A program made the translations under genes and the position numbers. A model generated the notes under the pieces. That model saw nothing but the letters and a program-made list of their open reading frames with translations. It did not search any database and was not told the DNA's origin. Below, in pieces: positions 15,182-24,369 of a stretch of DNA of 64,000 bases (its first letter is position 1; each line of letters begins with the position of its first letter). Source of the stretch: DATKUK01 sp035530655 (GTDB lineage: Bacteria > Planctomycetota > Phycisphaerae > UBA1845 > DATKUK01). Location: contig DATKUK010000107.1 of the NCBI GenBank assembly GCA_035530655.1, positions 1 to 64,000 of the forward strand, read 5' to 3'.

Positions 15182-16006
15182 CTACGGGCCCGGCTGCCCC
15201 AGCAGGCGTCTGAGCAAAGCGATGTCATCCATCAGCCAGTTTTCGCGACCGGCGGGGTCGAGGTGCTCGTACTCGCCGTGGACACTGCACGGGCCGGCAA
15301 AGCCTGCCTCGCTCAGGGCGGCCAGGCCGTCACGCCAGTCGAAAAAGCCTTCTCCCAGCTTGACCGTCTCGCGCTTCCACACGGGCGGATCGACAGAGGC
15401 GTCCGGCTGACGGCGATAGTCCTTGGCCGCTATGGCCGAGAGGTACTCACCCACCATCGCCAGACCCTGGCGGAACGGCTCGCCCTCCAGGCTCAAATGC
15501 CCCGTGTCCAGGTAGGCCCCCAGACTCGATGGGTCCTGATCGCGCAGCAGGTGCATCAGGCCCGCGCAGTTGCAGCCAAAGTAGCCGCCGCTGTGGGTGT
15601 GGTAGACGGCTTTGACGGCGTGCTTACCCGCAAGCTTGCCAAAGCCCTCCAGCGCGGCGCGGATCGCATCGACCTGCCGCCAGTAGTCCTGCCCAGTCTG
15701 GAACGTCCAATACCCCAGCTTGATCAACCCCACGCCGGCGTCGCCGCAGGCTGCGAACAGCCGCCGCGCGTCGGGCGTATTCGGGTCGATAAGAGCGGTG
15801 TCGGCTGTGACCAGCGGGCAGATCAGCCCGTCGCCCTGCCAGATCTTGACGGCTGCGGGCAGGGCCTGGGCAACGTTGTCGGGGTTGATCGCATGGCCCG
15901 GTCGGACGGCCAGGTCGAGCCCGTCGGCGCCGCTGGCGCGGGCCTTTTCACCCAGTTGCCCGGGCGAAAGGTCGGGATAGTACTTCGTGAAATAAATCAG
16001 CTTCAC
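15182..16006 (-). CDS. Xylose isomerase-like TIM barrel (sugar phosphate isomerase/epimerase family)
   Basis: A 274-residue protein of the AP-endonuclease-2/xylose isomerase-like superfamily (PF01261). GTG 16006 is chosen: the sequence before it is low-complexity Arg/Pro, GGGAG lies upstream, and the first strand (VKLIYFTKYYPDLSPG) fits the family start. Metal-site features seen are YHTHSGGYFGCN (histidines of the central strand), YLDTGHLSLEGE (D and H), and HGEYEHLD near the end (glutamate and histidine). Catalysis on a ketose, inositol or related sugar is likely but the substrate is not predictable. It begins 22 bp after leuB and is probably co-transcribed with it. Confidence 0.8.
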   Translation of the reverse strand: MKLIYFTKYYPDLSPGQLGEKARASGADGLDLAVRPGHAINPDNVAQALPAAVKIWQGDGLICPLVTADTALIDPNTPDARRLFAACGDAGVGLIKLGYWTFQTGQDYWRQVDAIRAALEGFGKLAGKHAVKAVYHTHSGGYFGCNCAGLMHLLRDQDPSSLGAYLDTGHLSLEGEPFRQGLAMVGEYLSAIAAKDYRRQPDASVDPPVWKRETVKLGEGFFDWRDGLAALSEAGFAGPCSVHGEYEHLDPAGRENWLMDDIALLRRLLGQPGP

Positions 16007-16028
16007 GCCGCGCGGCTCCCGCAGCGGA

Positions 16029-17123
16029 CTACAGCGCCTCGCAGACCAGGTCGCCCACCTCGGTGGTCGAGTAGCCCATCCTGCCGGCCGACATGGTCTT
16101 GAGCTTCGGGCAGGTCTTGGCGATGGCCGCTTCAACGCGGTGCCCGGCCGCCGCCACCTTGGCGTCGCCCTTGATGTCGCCGACGACCTGAAGCAGCATG
16201 CCCAGGGCGCCGATGGCCGCCATGGGGTTGATCACGTTCTGCCCGGTGTACTTGGGGGCCGACCCGCCGATGGGCTCGAACATGCTGACGCCCTCGGGGT
16301 TGATGTTGCCGCCCGCGGCGATGCCCATGCCGCCCTGAATCATCGCGCCCAGGTCGGTGATGATGTCGCCGAACATGTTGGGCGTAACGATCACATCGTA
16401 GTACTCGGGGTTCTTGACGAACCACATGCAGCATGCGTCGACGTGGTTGTAGTCGCGCTTGATGTCGGGATAATCAGCTTCGCCGATTTCGTTAAACGCC
16501 CGCCACCACAGATCGTGCGCGTAGGTCAGCACGTTGGTCTTGGCCACCAGCGTAAGCATCTTCTTGCGGTTGCGCTTGCGGGTCACCTCGAACGCGTAGC
16601 GCACGCACCGCTCGACGCCGAAACGGGTGGCGATCATCTCCTGTGTGGCCACCTCGTGGGGCGTGCCCTTGCGCAGAAAGCCGCCGCCGCCGAAGTAGAG
16701 GTCCTCGGTGTTCTCGCGGACCACGATGAAGTCGATATCCTCCGGGCCCTTGTCCTTCAACGGCGTGTCGACGCCGGGATAGAGCGTGACCGGCCGAAGG
16801 TTGATGTACTGGTCGAGCTGGAAGCGCAGCTTCAGCAGCAGGTCCTTCTCCAGGATGCCCGGCGCGACGTCGGGGTGGCCAACGGCGCCGAGGTAGATGG
16901 CGTCGAAGGCCCGCAGGGCGTCGATCTCCTGGTCGGTGATTACCGGAATCGTGAGTTTGCTCGGGTCGCCGCCCCGGGCCATGTAGCGGTCGCCCCCGTA
17001 GTCGAAGTCCTCTGTCTCGTACCTGAACCCTTCCTTCGTGGCCACGGCCGCCAGGACCTTCAGGCCCTCGCGTACCACCTCCGGGCCGGTCCCGTCGCCA
17101 CCGATCACTGCGATCTTGAGCAT
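16029..17123 (-). CDS. leuB: 3-isopropylmalate dehydrogenase-type beta-decarboxylating dehydrogenase
   Basis: A 364-residue enzyme of the isocitrate/isopropylmalate dehydrogenase family. Seen are AVIGGDGTGPEVV (N-terminal), FIVVRENTEDLY (substrate arginine/glutamate segment), DACCMWFVKNPEYYDVIVTPN and the metal-binding NMFGDIITDLGA. The NAD-site segment GSAPKYTGQNVINPMAAIGA keeps the GSAPK-Y-x-G-x...NP pattern. LeuB oxidatively decarboxylates 3-isopropylmalate in leucine synthesis; tartrate and 3-methylmalate dehydrogenases look alike, and there is no leuA, leuC or leuD here, so substrate assignment is probable rather than certain. ATG 17123. Confidence 0.85.
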   Translation of the reverse strand: MLKIAVIGGDGTGPEVVREGLKVLAAVATKEGFRYETEDFDYGGDRYMARGGDPSKLTIPVITDQEIDALRAFDAIYLGAVGHPDVAPGILEKDLLLKLRFQLDQYINLRPVTLYPGVDTPLKDKGPEDIDFIVVRENTEDLYFGGGGFLRKGTPHEVATQEMIATRFGVERCVRYAFEVTRKRNRKKMLTLVAKTNVLTYAHDLWWRAFNEIGEADYPDIKRDYNHVDACCMWFVKNPEYYDVIVTPNMFGDIITDLGAMIQGGMGIAAGGNINPEGVSMFEPIGGSAPKYTGQNVINPMAAIGALGMLLQVVGDIKGDAKVAAAGHRVEAAIAKTCPKLKTMSAGRMGYSTTEVGDLVCEAL

Positions 17124-17249
17124 TGTCTTCCTCTCTGCCGAACGAGTGCTGAACCGTGGAGGGCGACATGTTGGCGGAAATCGACCGTTTCGTCAACGTC
17201 GCCCCGGGTTGACGCCGCCGGCCGGGCTGGCGGTGGCTCGCGGCCGCGA

Positions 17250-17278
17250 TTGACAATCGAAGGCGTGTCCGATAGCGT
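17250..17278 (+). promoter_or_regulatory. Possible promoter for the SH3 protein gene
   Basis: TTGACA (17250-17255), an exact -35, is followed after 17 nt by TAGCGT (17273-17278), a poor -10. The next gene begins at 17348. Confidence 0.3.
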
Positions 17279-17347
17279 CACCAGTCAGCCTACCGGGCGG
17301 GGCTGTAGGTGCAGGTCAATGGCGGCAACGTCGCGAGGGTTGGTGTC

Positions 17348-18553
17348 ATGTTGCGTATCTCGGCAATGAGTTGGATGTGGGTTTTGGCGCTGGGCGCGGT
17401 CGCTGTAGCCCAGACGCCGGGCGAGTTTCCGTACGTCGGCGAGGTGACCGCCAACGACGTCAACGCGCGGAGCGGCCCGGACACGAATTACTACCCGACC
17501 ATGCGCTTGCAGGCCGGCGCCCGCGTCACGGTGACCGGTGAGAAGTTCGGCTGGCTGCGGGTCGAGCCGCCGCCGGGCAGCTTCTGCCTGATCGCCAAGG
17601 AGTTCGTCGAACTCGATCGCAACGGTTCGGGGGTCGTCTCGGGCGATAATGTGAACGTTCGCGCCGGCAGCGAACTGTCGGACCGCCGCCTGCCGATCAC
17701 GCAGTTGAGTAAGGGGACGACTGTCAGAATCCTGGGCGACCATCCCGACGGGTTCTACAAAATCGCGCCGCCCAAGGGCGCGTATGTCTGGATCAGCAAG
17801 CAGTTCATCCAGCGCGTGGCGAGGCCCGAAGCGACCACGCGTCCCGCTCTCACCCGTCCCGCGCCCCCTGGGCCCGCGATGGTCAAACCTGCCCCCACAA
17901 CCAAGCCGGCGGTCCGCAAGCCGGTCGAGCCAACGCCGGCGACCAAGCCGGTCAGCAAGCGCTACCAGACGCTGCTCGACAAGGTCGAGGCCGACCTGAA
18001 GCAGGAAACGGCCGACAAGCCCTTGCGCCAGTGGAAGCTCGATCCCTTCCTGCCTCGCTATCAGCAGATCGCCGATCAGGACGAAGAGGAGGTCCCCAAG
18101 CTCTTCGCCCGGGAACGCCTGAAGATCCTGAGAGATCGCATCGAGGTTCAGCAATCCCTCAAACGCGTCCAGCAGCAGCAGGAGCAATTGACGGACGAAC
18201 AGCGCGTGACCCTGCAACAGCGAACGGCTCTACAAAAGACGATGCGCAGCGTCATCGAGCCGTTCGATGCCGAGGGCGAAATCCGCAAGAGTTGGGTCTT
18301 CGCCAACCGCTGCCGCCTGGTCGACCCAGCCACCGATCAAACTGTTGCCTATGTCGAAGCGGCTGGCGACGGACCCGACCCGACGAAGATGCTGGGACGG
18401 TACGTGGGCATCCGCGCGGGCCGCAAGTACTCGGAAAACGCGTTGTGGGTGCTGGTGCCCAGCGAGGTCGTGGTGTTGCAGCGCCCTGTCGCCGCGCCGA
18501 CTGGTGAAGGTGGCGTCTCGACGCGGCCTGCCGAGGCGATCGAAGAGGAGTGA
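17348..18553 (+). CDS. Secreted protein with two bacterial SH3 domains and a coiled coil
   Basis: A 401-residue exported protein. A signal peptide (MSWMWVLALGAVAVAQ, about residues 7-22) is followed by two SH3b repeats. The first is VTANDVNARSGPDTNYYPTM through WLRVEPPPGSFCLIAKEFVE (about 29-80), the second VSGDNVNVRAGSELSDRRLP through YVWISKQFIQ (about 86-145). A Pro/Ala/Thr-rich linker (about 148-200), a long Gln/Glu/Arg coiled coil (about 205-310) and a C-terminal beta domain ending VLVPSEVVVLQRP complete it. SH3b domains usually bind peptidoglycan or peptides, so envelope anchoring is likely. ATG 17348 gives a proper signal peptide. Confidence 0.8.
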   Translation: MLRISAMSWMWVLALGAVAVAQTPGEFPYVGEVTANDVNARSGPDTNYYPTMRLQAGARVTVTGEKFGWLRVEPPPGSFCLIAKEFVELDRNGSGVVSGDNVNVRAGSELSDRRLPITQLSKGTTVRILGDHPDGFYKIAPPKGAYVWISKQFIQRVARPEATTRPALTRPAPPGPAMVKPAPTTKPAVRKPVEPTPATKPVSKRYQTLLDKVEADLKQETADKPLRQWKLDPFLPRYQQIADQDEEEVPKLFARERLKILRDRIEVQQSLKRVQQQQEQLTDEQRVTLQQRTALQKTMRSVIEPFDAEGEIRKSWVFANRCRLVDPATDQTVAYVEAAGDGPDPTKMLGRYVGIRAGRKYSENALWVLVPSEVVVLQRPVAAPTGEGGVSTRPAEAIEEE

Positions 18554-18589
18554 CCGTCGTCCGGCTCGCGGGAGTTTCTGGGGCAGGAA

Positions 18590-18802
18590 ATGCACGAACT
18601 TCGATATCGGGCATGGATAAGGCTGATCGGTCTGGCCGGCGGCGGGGTGCTGCTGGCCGAAGGTTGCACCTACGCGGGGGTGCAGGCCAACGAGACGGCA
18701 GCCAGCGTGGTTAGCGGACTTCTAATATCCTTTATTAACGGTTGGGTTGCCCAAGCCATCAACTCGTTACTGGGTGTGCCAGCCACGACGGGCGGGTTCT
18801 GA
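18590..18802 (+). CDS. Small hydrophobic protein, possible lipoprotein
   Basis: A 70-residue protein from ATG 18590, with GGGGCAGGAA just upstream. A hydrophobic stretch (IRLIGLAGGGVLLAEGC, about 10-26) ends at a cysteine in a loose lipobox-like context (LLAEGC), followed by a helix-prone region VVSGLLISFINGWVAQAINS. No named family. It lies 36 bp after the SH3 protein gene, probably in the same transcript. Confidence 0.5.
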   Translation: MHELRYRAWIRLIGLAGGGVLLAEGCTYAGVQANETAASVVSGLLISFINGWVAQAINSLLGVPATTGGF

Positions 18803-19161
18803 GGGGGATTGAGTGGCGACGACCGTGGCGGCCATCTGAAGCCGTGCCGGGTGCGGAGCCGATCAGAATCGCCGGTCAACCCCCAAGCCTTGAGGCGGGA
18901 AAGCCCAATGCCGTGAGGAATTTCCCGCACGGGGCGGGGCCGGCGTGGGTCCACAGACATTTCACAGTGATTGCACTGGCCACTGGAATTGTGTAAAGCC
19001 TTTTTCGACAAGGTGTTAGCGAGCCTATACTAAAAACAGGCCCGTTTGTACCGGCCTTGCTTTGTGGCAAGGCAGTTGCAGTGAAGCCGATGGCGGGTCG
19101 GGGCCGGCGAAGCGGTTAGACTGGTTCGAGCGACAGGCTAAGCTCCGACCGGGCTGATGAG
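18803..19161 (+). other. Intergenic region upstream of the hydrogenase cluster
   Basis: 358 bp. No convincing gene is seen on either strand. It contains the putative promoter at 19004-19031 and a G/C-rich stretch before it. The 130 nt between that promoter and hypF would be an untranslated leader containing TTTGTACCGGCCTTGCTTTGTG; no clear riboswitch fold is recognised. Confidence 0.4.
19004..19031 (+). promoter_or_regulatory. Putative sigma-70 promoter of the hyp-hydrogenase unit
   Basis: TTCGAC (19004-19009) and TATACT (19026-19031) with a 16-nt spacer, in a locally AT-rich stretch. TATACT is a close -10 match; the -35 is moderate. It is the best promoter candidate before the run of closely spaced plus-strand genes beginning at 19162. 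Confidence 0.45.
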
Positions 19162-21501
19162 GTGTCTGTGGAAGTCGGCAGGGTAAGATTCCTGGCACGT
19201 GGGCAGGTGCAGGGGGTGGGGTTCCGTCCGTACGTGTACCGACTCGCCCGCAACCTGAAGCTCGACGGACACGTGTCCAACGACCAGGACGGCGCGATCA
19301 TCGAGGTCCAAGGGCCCCAGGCCACCGTGGAGCTGTTTGCCCGCCGCTTGCTGGCGGAGTTGCCCCCGCTGGCCGAGGTGACCGAACTGACGCGCCAGTG
19401 GGTCGCACTCGACAGTACAGCGGGCTTTCGAATCCGCCCGTCGCGGCACGACGGGCACGCCCGGGCGCGAGTAACCGTCGACGTAACGGTGTGCCGGAAG
19501 TGCCTGGCCGAGATGCGCGACCGGAGCGACCGACGGCACCGCTACCCGTTCATCAACTGCACCGACTGTGGCCCGCGATACTCCATCGTCCAGCGCATTC
19601 CCTACGATCGCCCGAACACGACGATGGAAGCGTTTCAGATGTGCCCGCAGTGCCGCAGCGAGTACGACGATCCAATGACGCGCCGCTTCCACGCCCAGCC
19701 GATCGCCTGCCCGGCATGCGGTCCAAAGGTCTGGCTTGCCGACGCGCACGGCAGGCCGATCAAGGCGTCCGACCCCATCGAGCAAGCGGTAGAGCGCCTG
19801 TTGGGGGGACAAATCCTGGCCATCAAAGGGCTGGGCGGGTTTCACCTGGCCTGCCGTGCCGATCAGGACGCCCCGGTGGCTGATCTGCGCCGGCGGAAGC
19901 GGCGCGATCACAAGCCGTTTGCCCTGATGGTGCGGGACCTGGCGGCAGCCGAACAACTCGCCCATCTCGGCGAGCACGCCCGCAAGATGATGGCCGGTGT
20001 GGAAAGGCCCATTGTGTTGGCACCCAAACGGGACGGCGCGCCGGTAAGCAAACGCGTCGCGCCGGGCAGCGATTGTTTCGGTCTGATGCTACCGTACACG
20101 CCGCTGCATTGCCTGCTGTTCGACGCCGATATGCCCCCGCTGGTAATGACCAGCGGCAACATCACGGATGAGCCCCTGGCCAAGGACAACGACGAGGCGG
20201 TGACGCGTCTCGGGCCGCTCTGCGACGCCTTTCTGCTGCACGATCGGGGTATCGAGCGCCGCGTCGACGACTCAGTCGTACAGGTGGACGGTGATCGAGT
20301 AGGGATGATGCGACGCTCGCGCGGGTATGTGCCCGCACCAATCGGGCTGGGCTCGGCGGCGCCCGAGGAGATCCTGGCGGTGGGTGCGGAGCTGCGCAAC
20401 GCGATTTGTCTGGTCCGCGGCGAGCAAGCGGTGCTGAGCGAGCACATTGGCGACCTGACCGACGCGACGGTGTACCGGCAGTTCACGCGGACGATCGACC
20501 ACCTGACGGGCTTGGTGGAAGCGGCGCCTTCGGTCGTTGCGCACGACCTTCATCCGCTGTATCTGTCGACGCGGTATGCCCGTCAGCAGGGCTGGCTGCG
20601 TCGCATCGGCGTGCAACACCACTTCGCGCATGCCGTCAGTTGCATGGTCGAGCACGATCTGGACAGGCCTGTGATCGCAATCGTTTGTGACGGAACAGGT
20701 TACGGCACCGACGGGGCGAGCTGGGGCTGCGAGATCCTTCGGGCCGAGCGAGGGACATTTGAGCGCGTGGGCCATTTGCAGTATTTTCCGCTGCCTGGGG
20801 GCGACGCAGCTAGCCGGGAGTTGCATCGTAGCGTACTAGGACTATTGTGGCACACGTTTGGCCCTGAGTGTGCCGAGTTGGCGCTGGCCGCTACCGTGTG
20901 CGCCGATCCGTTGCTGCGCGAAGGGCTGTTGGCAATGCTGCGGAGCCAGACCAATTGCCCGCGCAGCTCATCACTGGGTCGGCTCTTCGACGCGGTGGCG
21001 TGTATGCTGGGCGTGGCTGGCACCAACGAGTTCGAGGGCCAGGCGCCGATGGCCCTGGAGGCGATCGCGGCAGGAGGCTATGACGATTACTACCCCCACT
21101 CGATTGAGCACCAGGGGCGAAGCTTCGAGTTGGATGTCCGACCGATGATCAGTGCGATCGTGGCTGAGACGCAGATGCATCGCGAGCCGGAGGTGGTCTC
21201 GGCGAGGTTTCACAATACGGTGGTGGAACTGCTGAAGGCCGGGGCGCTGATTGCCCGGGACATTACGGAGCTTGACGAGGTGGTGCTTTCCGGCGGGTGT
21301 TTTGCCAACCGGTACGTGACCCGGCGGCTGTGCGAGCGTCTGGGGCAGGTGGGCATGCGTGTTTGGACGCATAGGCGCGTGCCGTGTGGCGACGGAGGTA
21401 TCGCCCTCGGTCAGGCGGCGGTGGCGGCAGCGGTGCTGCAAGAGGAGGAGGCGACGGCCCGCGAGGTGAAGCATGTGTCTGGCGGTGCCCGGACAAATTG
21501 A
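19162..21501 (+). CDS. hypF: Hydrogenase maturation carbamoyltransferase
   Basis: A 779-residue HypF, which activates carbamoyl phosphate and transfers the carbamoyl group to HypE to make the CN ligands of NiFe hydrogenase. All four domains are seen. Acylphosphatase is residues 5-95 (GQVQGVGFRPYVYRLA). Two zinc fingers occupy about 110-190 (CRKCLAEM...CTDCGPRYS and CPQCRSEY...CPACGPKV). YrdC/Sua5-like is about 205-390 (AIKGLGGFHLACRA, KPFALMVRD, MTSGNITDEPLA), and Kae1-like is about 400-760 (HDLHPLYLSTRYA, HHFAHAVSCMVEH, CDGTGYGTDGASWGCE). GTG 19162 or GTG 19168 could start it. hypC begins inside its last 29 bp. Confidence 0.96.
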   Translation: MSVEVGRVRFLARGQVQGVGFRPYVYRLARNLKLDGHVSNDQDGAIIEVQGPQATVELFARRLLAELPPLAEVTELTRQWVALDSTAGFRIRPSRHDGHARARVTVDVTVCRKCLAEMRDRSDRRHRYPFINCTDCGPRYSIVQRIPYDRPNTTMEAFQMCPQCRSEYDDPMTRRFHAQPIACPACGPKVWLADAHGRPIKASDPIEQAVERLLGGQILAIKGLGGFHLACRADQDAPVADLRRRKRRDHKPFALMVRDLAAAEQLAHLGEHARKMMAGVERPIVLAPKRDGAPVSKRVAPGSDCFGLMLPYTPLHCLLFDADMPPLVMTSGNITDEPLAKDNDEAVTRLGPLCDAFLLHDRGIERRVDDSVVQVDGDRVGMMRRSRGYVPAPIGLGSAAPEEILAVGAELRNAICLVRGEQAVLSEHIGDLTDATVYRQFTRTIDHLTGLVEAAPSVVAHDLHPLYLSTRYARQQGWLRRIGVQHHFAHAVSCMVEHDLDRPVIAIVCDGTGYGTDGASWGCEILRAERGTFERVGHLQYFPLPGGDAASRELHRSVLGLLWHTFGPECAELALAATVCADPLLREGLLAMLRSQTNCPRSSSLGRLFDAVACMLGVAGTNEFEGQAPMALEAIAAGGYDDYYPHSIEHQGRSFELDVRPMISAIVAETQMHREPEVVSARFHNTVVELLKAGALIARDITELDEVVLSGGCFANRYVTRRLCERLGQVGMRVWTHRRVPCGDGGIALGQAAVAAAVLQEEEATAREVKHVSGGARTN

Positions 21502-21715
21502 GGATTTGAGGCAGAACGATCAGGCCACGGTGCGGATGCAGGGCAACACCGTTGAGGTCTGCACGACGTTGGTCGCGCCGGTGGAACCAGGCGAGTGGGT
21601 GCTGGTGCACGCGGGCTACGCCATCACCAAGATCGACGCGCAGCAAGCCGCCGAGACGTGGGCGCTGCTCGACGAGATGACCGGCCGCGCATCCGACGTC
21701 GCCGGCAACCCGTAG
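21473..21715 (+). CDS. hypC: Hydrogenase maturation chaperone HypC
   Basis: An 80-residue HypC/HybG-type chaperone. The invariant N-terminus MCLAVPGQI is intact; Cys2 ligates the iron complex after removal of Met1. The C-terminal half VEPGEWVLVHAGYAITKID is canonical. It carries the Fe(CN)2CO moiety between HypD and the large hydrogenase subunit. It overlaps hypF by 29 bp and is followed 11 bp later by hypD. Confidence 0.96.
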   Translation: MCLAVPGQIEDLRQNDQATVRMQGNTVEVCTTLVAPVEPGEWVLVHAGYAITKIDAQQAAETWALLDEMTGRASDVAGNP

Positions 21716-21726
21716 CATTGTGTCGA

Positions 21727-22803
21727 ATGAATGAGCAGATCGAACAACTTCGGCAACGACTACGCTCGGCGGGGCAAGCGGTCAACGGCACGGTGCGGAT
21801 CATGGAGGTGTGCGGCACGCACACGGTGGAGATTTTCCGTCAAGGCATCCGCAGTCTGCTGCCGGCCAACGTGAAGCTGATCAGCGGCCCGGGCTGTCCG
21901 GTCTGTGTAACATCGCAGAGGTTCATCGAGATGGCGGTTCGCCTGGCCCGGCAGCACGGGGTGCTGGCGGCGACCTACGGCGACATGATCCGGGTGCCGG
22001 CAGCGGCGGGCAGCCTGGAGCAAGTGCGGGCCGAGGGAGCGCGGGTGCAGGTGGTGTTTTCGGCACGGGACGCGCTAGTTTTAGCGAAAGAGAATCCGAA
22101 GTTAGAAGTGGTTTTCGTCGCGGTGGGTTTCGAGACGACCGCTCCGGCGACGGCTGACGCCCTGCTGTTGGCTGAACGGGAGAAGATCAGGAATTTCAGT
22201 GTTCTGGCGGAGCACAAGCTGGTGGTTCCGGCTATGCTGGCCCTGTTGGAGGGCGGTCGAGCGAGGATAGACGGGTTCATGTGTCCGGGTCACGTCAGCG
22301 TGATCATCGGCAGCGAAGCCTATCGGCCGGTGGTCCAGCAGGCCGGTCGCGCCTGCGTGGTCGCGGGATTTGAGCCGTTACCGATCGTCAAGGCGCTTAC
22401 GCGGCTGGTGGAGATGGCGGCCGAAGGGGTGGCGAATCTCGAGAATGTGTATACCGTAGCGGTCAGCGCGGAGGGAAACCGCCGGGCACAGCAACTGATC
22501 GATCAGGTCTTCGAGCGCGGACCTGCAACATGGCGGGGGTTGGGACAGATCGAGGGAAGCGGCTTGCGGCTGCGGCAGGCCTATCGGCAGTTCGACGCAT
22601 TCGAGCGGTTCGGCTTGACGCCCGGGCCCGACCAGGAGCCGCCGGGATGCCGATGCGGTGAGGTGATCACGGGCAGTATCGAGCCACCGCAGTGCCCGCT
22701 GTTCGACGGGGTGTGCCGGCCTACGCAGCCGGTGGGCCCCTGCATGGTCAGCAGCGAGGGGACCTGCCAGGCGTGGTGGAAATACCACCGGGTGAGGGTG
22801 TGA
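21727..22803 (+). CDS. hypD: Hydrogenase maturation scaffold HypD
   Basis: A 358-residue HypD starting at ATG 21727. This iron-sulfur protein holds the Fe(CN)2CO unit during assembly. Characteristic motifs are IMEVCGTHTVEIFRQGIRSL (about residues 21-40), SGPGCPVCVT (about 53-62), VGFETTAPATA (about 130-140), GFMCPGHVS (about 180-188) and the C-terminal 4Fe-4S cysteines CRCGEVITGSIEPPQCPLF. Its TGA overlaps the GTG of hypE as GTGA, indicating translational coupling. Confidence 0.96.
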   Translation: MNEQIEQLRQRLRSAGQAVNGTVRIMEVCGTHTVEIFRQGIRSLLPANVKLISGPGCPVCVTSQRFIEMAVRLARQHGVLAATYGDMIRVPAAAGSLEQVRAEGARVQVVFSARDALVLAKENPKLEVVFVAVGFETTAPATADALLLAEREKIRNFSVLAEHKLVVPAMLALLEGGRARIDGFMCPGHVSVIIGSEAYRPVVQQAGRACVVAGFEPLPIVKALTRLVEMAAEGVANLENVYTVAVSAEGNRRAQQLIDQVFERGPATWRGLGQIEGSGLRLRQAYRQFDAFERFGLTPGPDQEPPGCRCGEVITGSIEPPQCPLFDGVCRPTQPVGPCMVSSEGTCQAWWKYHRVRV

Positions 22804-23867
22804 CGAAGGTTGTTTCGCGTGGCGAATCGGGCGCACTCGGCACGACGAGCGAACAGGTCAACGTCGGCGGGAGGATCGTGCTGGCCCACGGCGGGGGCGG
22901 TGAGCTGACCGACGAACTGCTCCGGGGGCAGATTCTGCCCAGGCTGGGCAACCCCGCGCTCAATCGTCTTGCGGACGCAGCGACGCTGGAGGTGGCAGGC
23001 GCGAGGCTGGCGCTGACCACCGATGCGTACGTCGTGCAGCCGCTGGTGTTCCCGGGTGGCGATATCGGGCGACTGGCGGTGTGCGGGACGGTGAACGATC
23101 TGGCCATGGTCGGGGCCGAGCCGGTGGCGCTGGCCCTGTCGATGGTGCTGGAGGAGGGGCTCGACGAGGCGGTGCTGCAACGCGTGCTGGACTCGATTGC
23201 GTCGACGAGTCGTGAAGCCGGCGTGAATGTCGTGACCGGCGACACGAAAGTGGTCGAGCATGGGCGCGCGGAGGGGATGTACATCACGACAACGGGTCTG
23301 GGGCGCGTGCTGGACGGCGTGTCGCTGGACGTGGATCATGTACAGGCGGGCGACGCGGTCCTGATCAGTGGGACGATTGCCGAACACGGTTTGGCGGTTC
23401 TGTCCAGGCGAAAAGGGCTCAGCTTCGCCAGCGATCTGGTTAGCGACGCGGCGCCGCTGGCGGGTCTGGCCAACGCCTTGGTGCGGGAGTTGAAGGGCGT
23501 TCGGTTGTTGCGCGACCCGACTCGTGGCGGCGTGGCGGGTGTGCTTGCGGATCTGGCGGCAGCCGGTCATTCGGTGGAAATCGAGGAGTCGGCCGTGCCG
23601 ATAACACCCACGGCGCGGGCGGCGGCCGATTTGTTGGGACTGGATCCGCTGACGGTGGCCAATGAGGGCAAGTTCGTGGCGGTGGTGGCCTGTGAGCAGG
23701 CCCATCGCGCTCTGGGTTTGTGTCGAGAGCACCGGCTGGGAGCAAACGCCGCAGTGATCGGACGGGTGACGGATCGACAACCGGCGATCGCCGAATTGAT
23801 GACGGCGATCGGCGGGCGGCGGGTGATTCAGAAGCCTTATGGCGAGCAGTTGCCTCGTATTTGTTGA
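22800..23867 (+). CDS. hypE: Hydrogenase maturation dehydratase HypE
   Basis: A 355-residue HypE of the PurM/ThiL-like ATPase fold. It dehydrates the thiocarboxamide formed by HypF to a thiocyanate, the source of CN. Seen are VLAHGGGGELTDELL (about residues 23-37), CGTVNDLAMVGAEP (about 98-111), GVNVVTGDTKVVEHG (about 141-155), DPTRGGVAGVL (about 240-250) and the essential C-terminal PRIC with the acceptor cysteine as the last residue. GTG 22800 is chosen for the 4-bp overlap with hypD and the GGTGAGG before it. The operon lacks hypA and hypB. Confidence 0.96.
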   Translation: MTKVVSRGESGALGTTSEQVNVGGRIVLAHGGGGELTDELLRGQILPRLGNPALNRLADAATLEVAGARLALTTDAYVVQPLVFPGGDIGRLAVCGTVNDLAMVGAEPVALALSMVLEEGLDEAVLQRVLDSIASTSREAGVNVVTGDTKVVEHGRAEGMYITTTGLGRVLDGVSLDVDHVQAGDAVLISGTIAEHGLAVLSRRKGLSFASDLVSDAAPLAGLANALVRELKGVRLLRDPTRGGVAGVLADLAAAGHSVEIEESAVPITPTARAAADLLGLDPLTVANEGKFVAVVACEQAHRALGLCREHRLGANAAVIGRVTDRQPAIAELMTAIGGRRVIQKPYGEQLPRIC

Positions 23868-23933
23868 CGATGGCCCCGCTGGTACCCAGACGGCGGGCTG
23901 CCGAGTCGATTCGAGCGACGGACCGGAAAGCGG

Positions 23934-24353
23934 ATGAGGACGCACATGGGCGAGCAGGCGGCACACATTCTGGTAGTGGACGACGACCCGGACGTGGTGG
24001 AGGCGGATCGGCTGGTTCTGGAGGGGGCCGGTTACCGAGTCAGCTCGGCCTCGAACGGGAGTGAAGCGCTGGTCAGGCTGCGCGCGGGCGACGTAGACCT
24101 GGTGATCCTGGATGTGATGATGGCTCACCCGACTGAGGGTTTCCACCTGAATTACGAGATGAAGGATGACCCGAAGCTGCGTGACATACCTGTGCTGATG
24201 GTCACGGCGGTGGAGGACCGTCTGGGTGAGAGGATCGATCTGACCAAGGACGCCGAGTTCCTGCCCGTTTCGGACTTCGTTCGCAAGCCGGTCGAACCGG
24301 AGGAGTTGTTAACGCGGGTGAGGAAGCTGCTGGAGATGGCCAGGTCAAGGTGA
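23934..24353 (+). CDS. Receiver-only response regulator
   Basis: A 139-residue CheY-like protein. The acidic pocket is DDDPD (D16-D20), the phospho-acceptor is Asp60 in DLVILDVMM, the switch threonine is in LMVTAVED, and the conserved lysine is in FVRKPVEPEELL. No DNA-binding or enzymatic output domain follows. It lies between hypE and a histidine kinase gene (16-bp gap), so it is very probably that kinase's partner. ATG 23946 is an alternative start that would remove four residues. Confidence 0.9.
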   Translation: MRTHMGEQAAHILVVDDDPDVVEADRLVLEGAGYRVSSASNGSEALVRLRAGDVDLVILDVMMAHPTEGFHLNYEMKDDPKLRDIPVLMVTAVEDRLGERIDLTKDAEFLPVSDFVRKPVEPEELLTRVRKLLEMARSR

Positions 24354-24369
24354 CCGCAGGAGGCCAGCA

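Noticed and set aside
16140..17369. Plus-strand open frame of 409 codons
   Set aside because: Antisense to leuB.
22581..24146. Minus-strand open frame of 521 codons
   Set aside because: Antisense to hypE and the receiver gene; low-complexity His/Arg/Gln composition.
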